In this document: in pieces, positions 44,399 to 53,610 of the stretch
Layout of the letters: every line of letters begins with the position of its first letter
Position numbering within the stretch: position 1 is the first letter of the stretch
DNA from: Actinomycetospora lemnae
GTDB lineage: Bacteria; Actinomycetota; Actinomycetes; Mycobacteriales; Pseudonocardiaceae
Length of the DNA stretch: 64,000 nucleotides
Direction: 5' to 3'
Assembly: GCF_028737315.1 (NCBI RefSeq)
Contig: NZ_JAQZAO010000012.1
Location: 88,129 to 152,128 of the forward strand
The notes under the pieces: generated by a model
Database searches by the model: none
The model's input: only the letters and a program-made list of their open reading frames with translations
What the model was told of the DNA's origin: nothing
Program-made: the position numbers and the translations under genes

Positions 44399-47300
44399 TC
44401 AGGCCACATCCGCGGGGGCAGCGTGATTCCTCACTTCGTCGAGAATCTCGACGATCCGGTCTACCTCGGAGCTCGGGAAGTAGTAATCGATGCCCGCCGA
44501 GGAGCGGTCGGTGTAGGGCGACTCGAAGAGCCGCCCTGGTTCCATGACTCCGTTGGCAGTCAGCTCGTCGACGATGAGGTTCACGAAGCGAATCTGGTCG
44601 ACGCTGAAGGTGCTGCCGTCGAGGTAGCGGGCGAAGGCCTCGGTCGCCGCTTGCCGATCGAGCCCGATGAGCGAGCGAACGAACAGCCCGAGCCCCTCGG
44701 CCTGCTGCGCCGCCGACTCGATGTCGTTCTGCTGTCCAGCGCCACTGGCCAAGAGCATCTCCTCGAGCGACGACAGATCCTCGGGCGTGAGCTGCCTGTT
44801 CCGCCGTAGTTTCTGGAGCGCCACGTGGTCTTCGTGCTGCCGGAGGTAAGCGGCGGCCTTGGCGCGGAACCGTGCGAAGTCAGTGCCCGGAGTGATGCCG
44901 GGCAGGACGACGTCGACGGCGTCGCCGAGCTGGTCGGCGAAGTCGGTGTAGACGGGGTTGCGCGAAGTCTTATCGACGAAGCGGACGAGCCCGCGGATGC
45001 GGAGACGCGCGAGTTCGAGCATCGGGAGGGTGACGTCGGTCCACCAATGCTCGCCCGCGACCTCGTCGAGCAGTTCCTGTTGCTGGGCCACCGCGGGAAT
45101 TGCGGTCTTGCCAAGCAAGGCGGCGGCGACGTCCTGGATCTGCTCGCGGAGCCGTTCGGCGGTGACCGCGTCGCCTTCGAGCTGGGCGAGCTGACGACGC
45201 AGCACGAGAAGGTCGAAGCGCTTCGCGTCCTCCTCGTCCTTCGCTGCGGCCGACGGAAGGCCGGCGAGGTGGCTAAGGATCTGTTCGGCGTCGTCGTCCG
45301 AGACCGTCGTCCAGGCATCACGCTGCGCGAAGCGCTCCACCCATTGGCGGTGCGGGCGGACGAGGACGTTGTCCAGGCTCATGCCGGCGACGAACTCGTG
45401 GAGAATCGTCGCGGCGCTTTCGCGCAATTCCGCGTGGGTGTGGGCGGCATCGAGGTGTACGACGAGGCCGAGGCGGGCCTCGAAGAGCCGCTGGGTCAGG
45501 GACTTCTGCAGTGAACCCTCAGCGCCTGGCAGGTCTTGGCTGAAGAACTCGAGGTTGCCGCAGAAGTCGAAGACGAAGAAGTCCTCCTTCGGGTGGCCCG
45601 GCCCGTAGAGGTCGGGGCGAAGCCGCGTTCCGCGGCCGATCATCTGCCAGAACTTGCTCTTCGACCGCACCGTTTTGAAGAAGACGAGGTTGACCACCTC
45701 GGGCACGTCGATGCCGGTATCGAGCATGTCGACCGAGACCGCGATGTGCGGGGGCTTCTCGACGGTGGAGAAGTCGTCGATGAGGTTTTGGGCGTAGTCC
45801 GAGCCGGAGGTGATCACACGGGCGAACGATCCGGCCAAGTGCGGCCACTGGAGGTCGAAGCGCTTCGCGATGAACTCGGCGTGGTGCTGGTTCTTGGCGA
45901 AGATGATCGTCTTGCCGAGTCGGTCACCACCGGCGACCTTGTGGCCCTTGTTCATGACGTGTGCGAGGACCTGGTCGACAGTGTCCTCGTTGAACAGGAA
46001 CCGGTTGACCTCTTCGGCGCCGACTGCGTCGGGCGCGCCGTCCTCTCCCCAGTCGAGCAAGTCCCACTGGTCCTTCTCCTCGGGACTTAGATCCGCGTAG
46101 CGGATGCCCTGCCGCAGGAACGTCGAGCCGACGGAGATCCCGCGGGCGGGTACGAGGTAACCCTGCTCCACGGCCTCGTCCAGACTGTAAGCGTCAGTAG
46201 GCACCCCGTCCTCGAGGTGGAAAAGGCGGTAGGTGTTGTGGTCAACCTCGTCTTTCGGGGTCGCAGTCAGCCCGACGAGCATCGAGTCGAACCAGTCGAA
46301 GATCGCACCGTACTTCTGGTAGACCGATCGGTGCGCCTCGTCGATCACGACGAGGTCGAAGTATCCGGGCCCGAACTTCCGCCGCCCGCCGTCGATCTCG
46401 TTGATCAGGTTGAGCATCGTCGGGTACGTCGAGATGTACACGCGGCCGTCGACAGCCTTCTCGGTGACCAGGTTGACAGTCGTCGCCGACGGCAGATGAG
46501 CCTTGAAGGCACTCAAGGCCTGGTTCACCAGCGCGGTACGGTCGGCGAGAAACAGCACCCGCTTGACCCAGTTCGCCCTCATCAGCTGATCGACGAGCGC
46601 GATGACCGTGCGGGTCTTGCCCGATCCAGTGGCCATGACGAGCAGGGCGTCTCGCTGCTTGGCGTCGAACGCGCCGTCCACTGCGCGGATCGCCCGGTGC
46701 TGATACGGGCGCTCGACGATTCCGCCGTCAATCGGGGCGTCTGAGAGCGGCGTCCGGGTCTGCCGCCGCTGGATCATCAGCTCCAGCTCGTCGCGGGTGA
46801 AGAACCCCTGGACCTCCCGCGGCGGGTAGCCGGCCGCGTCGTCCCACACCCAGTGCTCGTAGCCGTTGGTGAAGAAGATGACCGGGCGGCGGCCGAACTG
46901 CTTCTCCAGGCAGTCGGCGTAGAGCCTCGCCTGCTCCTGCCCGTTCGAGGCGCTCTTGGTGGTCCGCTTGGCCTCGACGACGGCGAGCGGAAGACCGTCG
47001 GCGCCCCATAGCGCGTAGTCGACGTAGCCGGTCCCGCCGTTGTTCGGCATCCCGGAGACCGCGAACTCACGGTCCCGGACGTCGGCGAGCGGCCAGCCGG
47101 CCTCGGCGAGCAGGACGTCGACGAATAGGTCGCGGGTCTCGGCTTCGGTATAGTCGTGGTCGTCGACCCTCGTCTTGGCCGACTGAGCGGCGCGGATCGT
47201 CGCCCGGAGCTCGGCGATCTCGGCGTCCTTCGCCTGCGCCAGCTCGTCCTTCTCCGCGAGCGCCTTCGCGTGGGCTTCGTCCTGCGCTTGAAACTTCTCG

Positions 47301-47764
47301 GCGAGCTTCGCGACCTCCTGCCGCGAGAGGGGCGCTGCTCTCGCGGCGAGCGCGGGGTCGAACTGCGTCTGCGTCGGCACGGTTTGGGGGTTCGCCGAGT
47401 ACCGGAACGCGGCCCACACCATCACGTGGTGCAGCTCCCGCAGGACGTCCCGCGCGGCTCGTGGAGGGATCGGCTGCGTGTCATGGACCGCGGTGTTGCC
47501 AAGCTTCCGTATCAGATTCAGCTTCTGGGCGATGCCCGCTCCGGCGACGGCTTTGAAGGCGGCTTCGTTGATCCGGGCCGAGAGGTCGTCCCTGTAGGGC
47601 GCTGGGAGGGCGAGCACGTCGTACAGGTGGCCAACGAGAATCTCCTCCGCGCGACGGGCGTAGAAGCAGGCGGAGCGCGGGTCGCTCGCCAGGTACGACT
47701 CGGCCCTCTCACAGTCGGGATAGACCGTCGGCATGGTCTCGCGAACGAAGTCGAAGTTGCCCAT
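44399..47764 (-). CDS. hsdR: type I restriction enzyme R subunit
   Basis: A 1,121-residue motor-nuclease subunit. Domains in order are: a DUF4145-like helical region (about 25-120); a coiled coil (150-195); the nuclease with Y-V-D-Y and AVVEAK (about 243-264); a DEAH helicase with ATGSGKT (about 378-384) and VIDEAH (about 470); and the EcoEI-type C-terminal domain. It translocates DNA with ATP and cuts when the HsdM/HsdS complex finds unmethylated sites. ATG 47764 overlaps the hsdS stop by four bases. It is last in a five-gene operon starting with mcrB. Confidence 0.93.
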   Translation of the reverse strand: MGNFDFVRETMPTVYPDCERAESYLASDPRSACFYARRAEEILVGHLYDVLALPAPYRDDLSARINEAAFKAVAGAGIAQKLNLIRKLGNTAVHDTQPIPPRAARDVLRELHHVMVWAAFRYSANPQTVPTQTQFDPALAARAAPLSRQEVAKLAEKFQAQDEAHAKALAEKDELAQAKDAEIAELRATIRAAQSAKTRVDDHDYTEAETRDLFVDVLLAEAGWPLADVRDREFAVSGMPNNGGTGYVDYALWGADGLPLAVVEAKRTTKSASNGQEQARLYADCLEKQFGRRPVIFFTNGYEHWVWDDAAGYPPREVQGFFTRDELELMIQRRQTRTPLSDAPIDGGIVERPYQHRAIRAVDGAFDAKQRDALLVMATGSGKTRTVIALVDQLMRANWVKRVLFLADRTALVNQALSAFKAHLPSATTVNLVTEKAVDGRVYISTYPTMLNLINEIDGGRRKFGPGYFDLVVIDEAHRSVYQKYGAIFDWFDSMLVGLTATPKDEVDHNTYRLFHLEDGVPTDAYSLDEAVEQGYLVPARGISVGSTFLRQGIRYADLSPEEKDQWDLLDWGEDGAPDAVGAEEVNRFLFNEDTVDQVLAHVMNKGHKVAGGDRLGKTIIFAKNQHHAEFIAKRFDLQWPHLAGSFARVITSGSDYAQNLIDDFSTVEKPPHIAVSVDMLDTGIDVPEVVNLVFFKTVRSKSKFWQMIGRGTRLRPDLYGPGHPKEDFFVFDFCGNLEFFSQDLPGAEGSLQKSLTQRLFEARLGLVVHLDAAHTHAELRESAATILHEFVAGMSLDNVLVRPHRQWVERFAQRDAWTTVSDDDAEQILSHLAGLPSAAAKDEEDAKRFDLLVLRRQLAQLEGDAVTAERLREQIQDVAAALLGKTAIPAVAQQQELLDEVAGEHWWTDVTLPMLELARLRIRGLVRFVDKTSRNPVYTDFADQLGDAVDVVLPGITPGTDFARFRAKAAAYLRQHEDHVALQKLRRNRQLTPEDLSSLEEMLLASGAGQQNDIESAAQQAEGLGLFVRSLIGLDRQAATEAFARYLDGSTFSVDQIRFVNLIVDELTANGVMEPGRLFESPYTDRSSAGIDYYFPSSEVDRIVEILDEVRNHAAPADVA

Positions 47765-48897
47765 CAGAGTTCGCCCCCGAAGGCACGAGACTGCAGAGAC
47801 CGAAGCATCTCTTCAATTGCCGCCAGAGATCGCTGAGCGTTCGAGCGCTCGATGTCGACCCGCTGCTTTCGCGCTGCGAAATCTCGTTGTACCTCAAGCG
47901 GCGGAAGAAGGATGTGGAATCTCTCCGCGACGCGCTGGTAGATAGTTCGATGAATAGAACCGTCACTCGCAGAGAGGAGATGCAGGCGCGAAAAGCGTAG
48001 TGCGGCCATCAGGTAGTCCGAGTCGAGTGAGTCGCCGGGGGTCCAATTGTGAAAGTCCTGGGATGTGGCCATGGGCCGCCCTAGCTTAGTCACGAAGCCG
48101 ACAGATGCGGTCCTGGAGAAGCACACCGTGCCCGCGGGAAGGACCACCGCCGAGGAGTTCGCAATACCCGCTTCAGTAACCTTGGGCTCGACGTCCACGG
48201 CCATCCGACCATCAAGCTCCCTGATCTTCGGGAGCGAGACCCAAGGAATATCACCATCCCAGTAGCCTTGCCGCGTCCGATCCGGGGTGTGCCCGGTCGC
48301 CATCCGAGCGACGCGATTCAACGGAACCCATTCCCAGCCGGCAGAGTTCTTTCCTCGGCGAGCCGTGGTGACCGAACGCCAGTCGTCGTCTCCGACCAAT
48401 TCGTGAAAGATTGACCGCTCGAGCAGGTCTAGATGATGGAGGGCCTTAGATCGCCACGAGCGAATCGCATCGACTTTGTCGAGAATCGACGCGATACGAT
48501 GTTGCTCGACCAGTGGTGGCTTCGGTACCTCGATCCTCTTCAAGAACTTGAAGTGTCGAGAATAGCCTGCACTCGGAAGGTCGTAGGACCGCAAGTAGTG
48601 ATAGACGAACTTCGGGTAGAATTCGTCGCGACAACGGAGAAGTTTAACACCGTCGGCCCCCATTGCGAATGGAAAGTCCACGTACTTGAACGCTCGCGTG
48701 TGGTCGCCGAACACGATGATTGGCCCATTCGTCCTAGCGAGAAGGTCGGCGCTGTCGGTGTAGCCGGCGATGAGCTTCTGTCCCTGATCGACCACGGGGT
48801 GGCGGCCATATTCCGAGAACTCTGCCCGAGGAATCTTTCGGTTCCCTGCTGAGACGTCCTCGACGGCGTCGAGAAATGGCACCATTGTGAAATTCAC
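47764..48897 (-). CDS. hsdS: type I restriction-modification specificity subunit S
   Basis: A 377-residue specificity subunit with two target-recognition domains. Conserved helical spacers follow each: PLVEQHRIASILDKVDAIRSWRS in the middle and PPLEVQRDFAARKQRVDIERS at the end. It sets a bipartite recognition sequence that cannot be predicted here. Parts are less GC-rich than its neighbours, as is usual for exchanged specificity genes. It overlaps the hsdM stop and hsdR start by four bases each, so the subunits are translated together. Confidence 0.9.
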   Translation of the reverse strand: MNFTMVPFLDAVEDVSAGNRKIPRAEFSEYGRHPVVDQGQKLIAGYTDSADLLARTNGPIIVFGDHTRAFKYVDFPFAMGADGVKLLRCRDEFYPKFVYHYLRSYDLPSAGYSRHFKFLKRIEVPKPPLVEQHRIASILDKVDAIRSWRSKALHHLDLLERSIFHELVGDDDWRSVTTARRGKNSAGWEWVPLNRVARMATGHTPDRTRQGYWDGDIPWVSLPKIRELDGRMAVDVEPKVTEAGIANSSAVVLPAGTVCFSRTASVGFVTKLGRPMATSQDFHNWTPGDSLDSDYLMAALRFSRLHLLSASDGSIHRTIYQRVAERFHILLPPLEVQRDFAARKQRVDIERSNAQRSLAAIEEMLRSLQSRAFGGEL

Positions 48898-50363
48898 TTG
48901 AGCATCGTTCTCAACTCTTCCAGCCCCTCGGCAATCTGCCCTTCGAGGTCCTGGATATCGGCGATTATCTCGAGGGGGGACCGGTGCTCGGTTGCGTCAG
49001 TCACGACCTCCTTATATCTACTGAGCGATAGGTCATAGCTCTGAGCGACGATGTCGGCCTTCGTAACGACGAACGACTGCTCGGTGCGTGCGCGACCGTG
49101 TTCGGTCGTGGTACGCAAGGTCCAGCGGTTGAGGGCATCGGGCAAGTCGTTGGCCTGGACCGCGTTGCGCTTGTCGTCGAGGGAGAAGCCGTCGGCGCGG
49201 ACGTCGTAGAACCAGACGTCGTCGGTGCCGCCGGAGTCGGTCTTCGTGAAGACCAGGACCGCCGTCGAGACCCCTGCGTAAGGGCGGAACACGCCCGACG
49301 GAAGCTTTACCACGGCGTCGAGTTTCTGGTCCTCGACGAGCGCCTTCCGTATCCCCTTGTGGGCCGTGGACGAGCCGAACAGCACGCCGTCCGGAACGAT
49401 TACGGCCGCGCGACCGCCCGGCTTGAGCAGCTTGAGGAAGAGCGCGAGGAACAGCAGTTCCGTCTTCTTCGTCTTGACGACCCGCTGGAGGTCCTTCGAG
49501 GTCTCCTCGTAGTTGAGCGAGCCGGCGAACGGCGGGTTGGCGAGGATGACGCTGTACTTCGCCGTGTCTTCGCTCGCGCCCTCGGACAGCGAGTCGCGGT
49601 AGCGAATGTCGGGCGAGTCGATGCCGTGCATCAGCATGTTCATGCTGCCAATCCGCAGCATGGTCGAGTCGAAGTCGTAGCCATGGAACATGCCGCGGCT
49701 GAAGTGCTGCCGCACAGCTGGATCGGTGAGGACCGTGGAGTGGTTCTTCCGGACGTACTCCGAGGCCGCGACGAGGAAACCCGCCGTGCCGCAGGCGGGG
49801 TCGCAGATCGAATCCTCGGGGCCGGGCGCCATCATGGCCACCATGAGGTTGATGATGTGACGTGGTGTGCGGAACTGGCCGTTGACTCCGGCGCTGGCGA
49901 GCTTTCCGAGTAGGTACTCGTAGAGGTCACCGTTGGTGTCGCGCTCCTCCATCGGGATGTCGTCAAGCATGTCAACGACACGGGAAAGCAGCGATGGGGT
50001 GGGGATGGTGAACCGTGCATCCTGCATATGCGCGGTGTAGGTGGACCCGTCGCTACCGAGCTCGCGGAGGAACGGGAAGACCTCTTCGGAGACAACCTGG
50101 TACATGGCCTGTGGGCTCCCAAGCCCCTTGAAGCGGCTCCAGCGCAGGTGATCCGTCTCTTGCAGGAAGATCGGGTTCTCGAGACCCTGCTTCGTGACGC
50201 GCGCCTTGCGCTCCTTCGTCGTCTGAAGCTCGTCGAGTCGGCGGATGAAGAGCAGGTAGGTGATCTGCTCGATGACCTCGAGGGGGTTCGAGATGCCGCC
50301 GGACCAGAAGGCGTCCCACACCCGGTCGACCTTGTTCTTCAACTCGCCCGTGATCACGCGCAC
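48894..50363 (-). CDS. hsdM: type I restriction-modification DNA methyltransferase subunit M
   Basis: A 489-residue N6-adenine methyltransferase. An N-terminal HsdM_N helical domain (about 1-130) precedes the catalytic domain with motif I DPACGTAGFL (about 188-197) and motif IV NPPF (about 276-279). With HsdS it methylates the host sites. The start is GTG 50363 or GTG 50357. It begins 21 bases after the mcrC-like gene and overlaps hsdS at its end. Confidence 0.93.
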   Translation of the reverse strand: MRVITGELKNKVDRVWDAFWSGGISNPLEVIEQITYLLFIRRLDELQTTKERKARVTKQGLENPIFLQETDHLRWSRFKGLGSPQAMYQVVSEEVFPFLRELGSDGSTYTAHMQDARFTIPTPSLLSRVVDMLDDIPMEERDTNGDLYEYLLGKLASAGVNGQFRTPRHIINLMVAMMAPGPEDSICDPACGTAGFLVAASEYVRKNHSTVLTDPAVRQHFSRGMFHGYDFDSTMLRIGSMNMLMHGIDSPDIRYRDSLSEGASEDTAKYSVILANPPFAGSLNYEETSKDLQRVVKTKKTELLFLALFLKLLKPGGRAAVIVPDGVLFGSSTAHKGIRKALVEDQKLDAVVKLPSGVFRPYAGVSTAVLVFTKTDSGGTDDVWFYDVRADGFSLDDKRNAVQANDLPDALNRWTLRTTTEHGRARTEQSFVVTKADIVAQSYDLSLSRYKEVVTDATEHRSPLEIIADIQDLEGQIAEGLEELRTMLK

Positions 50364-50384
50364 AGGGTAGTTGGCCGGTAGATC

Positions 50385-51521
50385 TCACTCCACGCCACGC
50401 GCCGCAAGGACCGGCAGACCGCGGAGCGCGATCGTCACCTCGCCCATCCCGACGGTCCAGCTCTCCCCCTGGCCCGGAAGCACCAGGACGCCGCGCTCGC
50501 AGCGGAGGCGCCGGCAGTAGGTGAAGACCTGGAAGAGGTCGTCAGTGCTCGGGCGACCGAAGTGCTTGTACTTGGCGTCGTAGACGGCGACCGGGCGGCC
50601 GTCGTCGTCGTACTCCACGACGTCGGCGTGACCGGTTGTGCGGTCCGGCGGCTCAGTGATCGGCACGGGCACCTGCCGAGCGACGCGGTGTTCGGAAGGG
50701 GCCTCGTCGGAGATCGCCTTCTCGACGTACGCCTCCCACACCTTCGGCATCGGGAACAGAACGGCGGCCCCCTGTCGGTCGACGCCCTCGGGAAGCAGGC
50801 TGGTCCCGCGGACGACGAGCACTGCGAGGTCGAACACGTCTCGGCAGTGGGCGGGCAGCCGGGGTCGCGCGAGGCGGATCGCGCGGTCGACGTCGACGGG
50901 CCGGCTGATGGCGGAGAGGGCTGGGACCATCGCCGTCAACCGACTACGAGTGCGTGGGCGCCGCAGCGGTGCTCGCAACAACAGGGCGTGGGCATGGGCC
51001 AGTACCTGGTTCACCGCGATGTCCTGGGTGATCCGCTGCGCTCGGGTGACAAGGCGGTCCGCGCGACCGGCGTGTCGGCGCAGGTGGGTGACGACGTCGG
51101 GCCGGCCAGCGAACGGCGGCCGGGTGAAGGTGCGCTCGACGTACCCCTTCGGCAGGCCGCGACCGACGAGTCTCTCGAGCTCGTCGACGAACGCGACGGC
51201 GATGAGGTCGACGAGGCCCGCGTCGTCCTCACCGGAGGGGACGGGGTCGTCACGGAGGAGGGACGGCGCGCCGACGTAGGTGGCGAGCAGTGCCGTGAGC
51301 TCGGCGAGGTCGAAACGGCTGCGAATGTCGAGCACGAGTCCGCTGGGTAGGCGGAGCCGCCCGACGAACGGCCCAGGAACGACGACGTGACGCCCGGTTC
51401 CTGTCGGGGTCACCGACTGCAAGACCCGCGCCTCGTCGCCGCGGGTCAGCGCGACGATCGCGCGGAGGTCCTCGGGCGCGAGGTCGGCCTCCTGGGGCGC
51501 GTACTCGCGGAGGCGGAGCAC
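50385..51521 (-). CDS. McrC-like nuclease subunit of a McrBC system
   Basis: A 378-residue McrC family protein. The N-terminal beta-rich domain includes LRLPSGLVLDIRSRFDL, and the C-terminal PD-(D/E)XK nuclease contains GHADVVEYDDDGR and VAVYDAKYK (about 298-318). McrC cuts DNA when activated by the GTPase McrB bound at modified cytosines. GTG 51521 begins one base after the mcrB stop and has GAGG upstream. Tight linkage to mcrB ahead and hsdM behind places it in a combined modification-dependent and classical restriction operon. Confidence 0.85.
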   Translation of the reverse strand: MLRLREYAPQEADLAPEDLRAIVALTRGDEARVLQSVTPTGTGRHVVVPGPFVGRLRLPSGLVLDIRSRFDLAELTALLATYVGAPSLLRDDPVPSGEDDAGLVDLIAVAFVDELERLVGRGLPKGYVERTFTRPPFAGRPDVVTHLRRHAGRADRLVTRAQRITQDIAVNQVLAHAHALLLRAPLRRPRTRSRLTAMVPALSAISRPVDVDRAIRLARPRLPAHCRDVFDLAVLVVRGTSLLPEGVDRQGAAVLFPMPKVWEAYVEKAISDEAPSEHRVARQVPVPITEPPDRTTGHADVVEYDDDGRPVAVYDAKYKHFGRPSTDDLFQVFTYCRRLRCERGVLVLPGQGESWTVGMGEVTIALRGLPVLAARGVE

Positions 51522-51522
51522 C

Positions 51523-53034
51523 TCAGCTGCCCTCGCCGAGCAGGAGGCCAACCTCCCGATCGAGCTCCTCCAGGCGATTGGGCCGGTCGAACCAGAGCTC
51601 TGCGAGGTAGGGGTGCACCTGGAAGGTCCAGGTGCGCTCCAGCGTCGCGGCGTCGTCGCTGTTCATCCAGTAGGAGTGGCCGGGCGCCGCCGGGTCCGCG
51701 CCGACCCGTTCTGCGATCAGGTCGAACACCCGGAGGGGCAGGTCGGACGGGTCGTCGTGGGCCTTGAGCCAGTGGGACAGGACCTCCCGGTCCGGGCGCA
51801 GACCAAAGGCGTGGAACCGGCGGCGCAAGGCGAAGTCGACAAGCGCGAGGCTGCGATCGGCGGTGTTCATCGTCCCGAGCAGCAGCAGGTTCTCCGGCAC
51901 CCCGAAGGGCTCCTGCGAGTACGGGAGCCGGGCGGTCTGCCCCCGGTACTCCAGGAGCAGGAGGAGCTCGCCGAACACGGCTGCGAGGTCGGCCCGGTTC
52001 ATCTCGTCGACGACGAGGACGAACCGCTCGTCCGGGGAAGCGGCGGCCTCGGCGCAAAGTGCGCGGAACAGCCCCGGCCGCACCGTGTACGTCAGCCCGC
52101 CGGAGCCGGGATCGACCTCGGGCCGGAGCCCCTCCACGAAGTCCTCGTAGGAAAAGGCGGGATGGAACTGCACGAGGCGGACGTGCTCGGGCGAGCTGGC
52201 GAGGTGGGCCGCGAGGTGTCGGGCGACCCACGTCTTCCCCGTGCCCGGTGGGCCGTGGAAGAACGCCTGCCGGAGCCGTCCCTCCATGAGCGCTCCCACC
52301 CAGTCGTCCACAGTCTCGACCGGCAGGTGGCAGGCGCGAGCGACGTCCGCACTCGTGGTCGGCGCGGCGGTCGGTGAGGTCCCCAACGGGCCCGGCGGGT
52401 CGACGACCGGATCGGGCGCGGTCTCGCCTCCGTCCTCGCGGGACGCGCGAAGAAGGGCCGTCAGGATGGCGTCGTGCTCCTGCGGAGCGACGTCCCAGGT
52501 TCGCCGCCAGGCAAGGAGTTCGTCATTGAATCGCGCGTAGCCCTCACCGCTGCGGGCTGAGTAGGGCTTGTCGGCGGCCGTCGCCACCCGTAGGCCGCGC
52601 ATTGTGGCGTTGATGAGAATGCCGAAACGCTCCGGATCGCGGAGGTACATCATCATCGTCAGCAGCGACGAGCCAGCGCCGTGGAGTTCGCTCCGGGTCT
52701 GGAGAACGCTGCCCACCAGCGTCAGAGCATCGGGCTCCGACGGACCCCACAACACGCGCATCGCGTCGTTCAGCTCGTCGATGCGCTCGGCGGCTCGTAA
52801 GATCGAGTAGCCCGTGAAGGCCGGTGAGAATCGGTTGAGCTTCACGACCCCCTGGACCTCGTGGCGGTTGAACGCCGACCCTAGTTCCACGAACTCCTCG
52901 CGGGTCATGCGGCCAGCCCTAACATCGAGAAGACGCCGAGCCTCGTTCTCGGCCTCCACGCGGGCAAGGACGAAGCGTGGGCCGAACTCGTCGCGCACCC
53001 GATCGATGACCTCGCCTACCGACGGGCTCGCCAT
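51523..53034 (-). CDS. McrB-like AAA+ NTPase subunit
   Basis: A 503-residue protein. The first 230 residues form a target-binding region unlike standard McrB DNA-binding domains. The AAA+ module has Walker A GPPGTGKT (about 261-268), Walker B VVDEMNRADLAAVFGE (about 340-355), the McrB signature GTMNTADRSL and the arginine finger region LRRRFH. It powers DNA translocation for McrC, using GTP in McrBC. The target may be methylated or otherwise modified phage DNA; the novel N-terminus will decide. ATG 53034 is the first gene of the operon mcrB-mcrC-hsdM-hsdS-hsdR and diverges from the gene at 53167. Confidence 0.87.
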   Translation of the reverse strand: MASPSVGEVIDRVRDEFGPRFVLARVEAENEARRLLDVRAGRMTREEFVELGSAFNRHEVQGVVKLNRFSPAFTGYSILRAAERIDELNDAMRVLWGPSEPDALTLVGSVLQTRSELHGAGSSLLTMMMYLRDPERFGILINATMRGLRVATAADKPYSARSGEGYARFNDELLAWRRTWDVAPQEHDAILTALLRASREDGGETAPDPVVDPPGPLGTSPTAAPTTSADVARACHLPVETVDDWVGALMEGRLRQAFFHGPPGTGKTWVARHLAAHLASSPEHVRLVQFHPAFSYEDFVEGLRPEVDPGSGGLTYTVRPGLFRALCAEAAASPDERFVLVVDEMNRADLAAVFGELLLLLEYRGQTARLPYSQEPFGVPENLLLLGTMNTADRSLALVDFALRRRFHAFGLRPDREVLSHWLKAHDDPSDLPLRVFDLIAERVGADPAAPGHSYWMNSDDAATLERTWTFQVHPYLAELWFDRPNRLEELDREVGLLLGEGS

Positions 53035-53166
53035 GAGGGGCAGCGTAGGAGAAGCGTCGGTGTCGTCCTTCGGGCGCCCTTCTGGTCAGCGTCCGTGATC
53101 GACCTGGCCCTAGTCGCCTGCTCGTGCCACTGTCAGTGGCGAGCTTGACGGCGCGGAGGAGGCGGA

Positions 53167-53610
53167 GTGGACGTCACCGAGGCCGACATCGCTGGCATCC
53201 CTATCGGCAATGTCCGCGTACCCCGGGAGGAGTTCGTCGCAGTGTGGCGGGCCGCGGCGCGACGGGGCGATGAGCAGGGCGCCAACGGCGTGACGGATTG
53301 GTACGCCGGCGGGGTGTCGCTGACCTGCCGGTGGCTGGCCGCGGCGCCGATGCGCAGCACAACGGGTCCTGGGACGTTGGCTCGTTCGCCGGTGATGCGA
53401 CGGGCGGTGGTGGCGTACGAGGAGCTGATCGAGGCCGAGTACCTGGCCGCCGAGCTGCTCGAGGAGCGCCGGCCCGACCTGATCCGGTCACGGCCGGGTT
53501 GGTGCGAGGCAGTGGCCGCGACGCTGCGCTGGGCTTGGCGCCGCCAGGGTCCGTCGCCCATCGACCTCTCGGTTAGGACCGCGACCGGAGCCGCTCCGGC
53601 TACGTCGTGA
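53167..53610 (+). CDS. hypothetical protein next to the relaxase
   Basis: A 147-residue soluble protein without a recognised family. It is rich in Ala, Arg and Glu, with WRAAARRGDEQGANGVTDWYAGGV near the start and helical sequence VVAYEELIEAEYLAAELLEER in the middle. Trp and Arg are frequent. GTG 53167 follows GGAGG. It converges with the MobF relaxase gene, and their ends overlap by 11 bases. It may be a mobilization accessory, but this is only context. Confidence 0.55.
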   Translation: MDVTEADIAGIPIGNVRVPREEFVAVWRAAARRGDEQGANGVTDWYAGGVSLTCRWLAAAPMRSTTGPGTLARSPVMRRAVVAYEELIEAEYLAAELLEERRPDLIRSRPGWCEAVAATLRWAWRRQGPSPIDLSVRTATGAAPATS

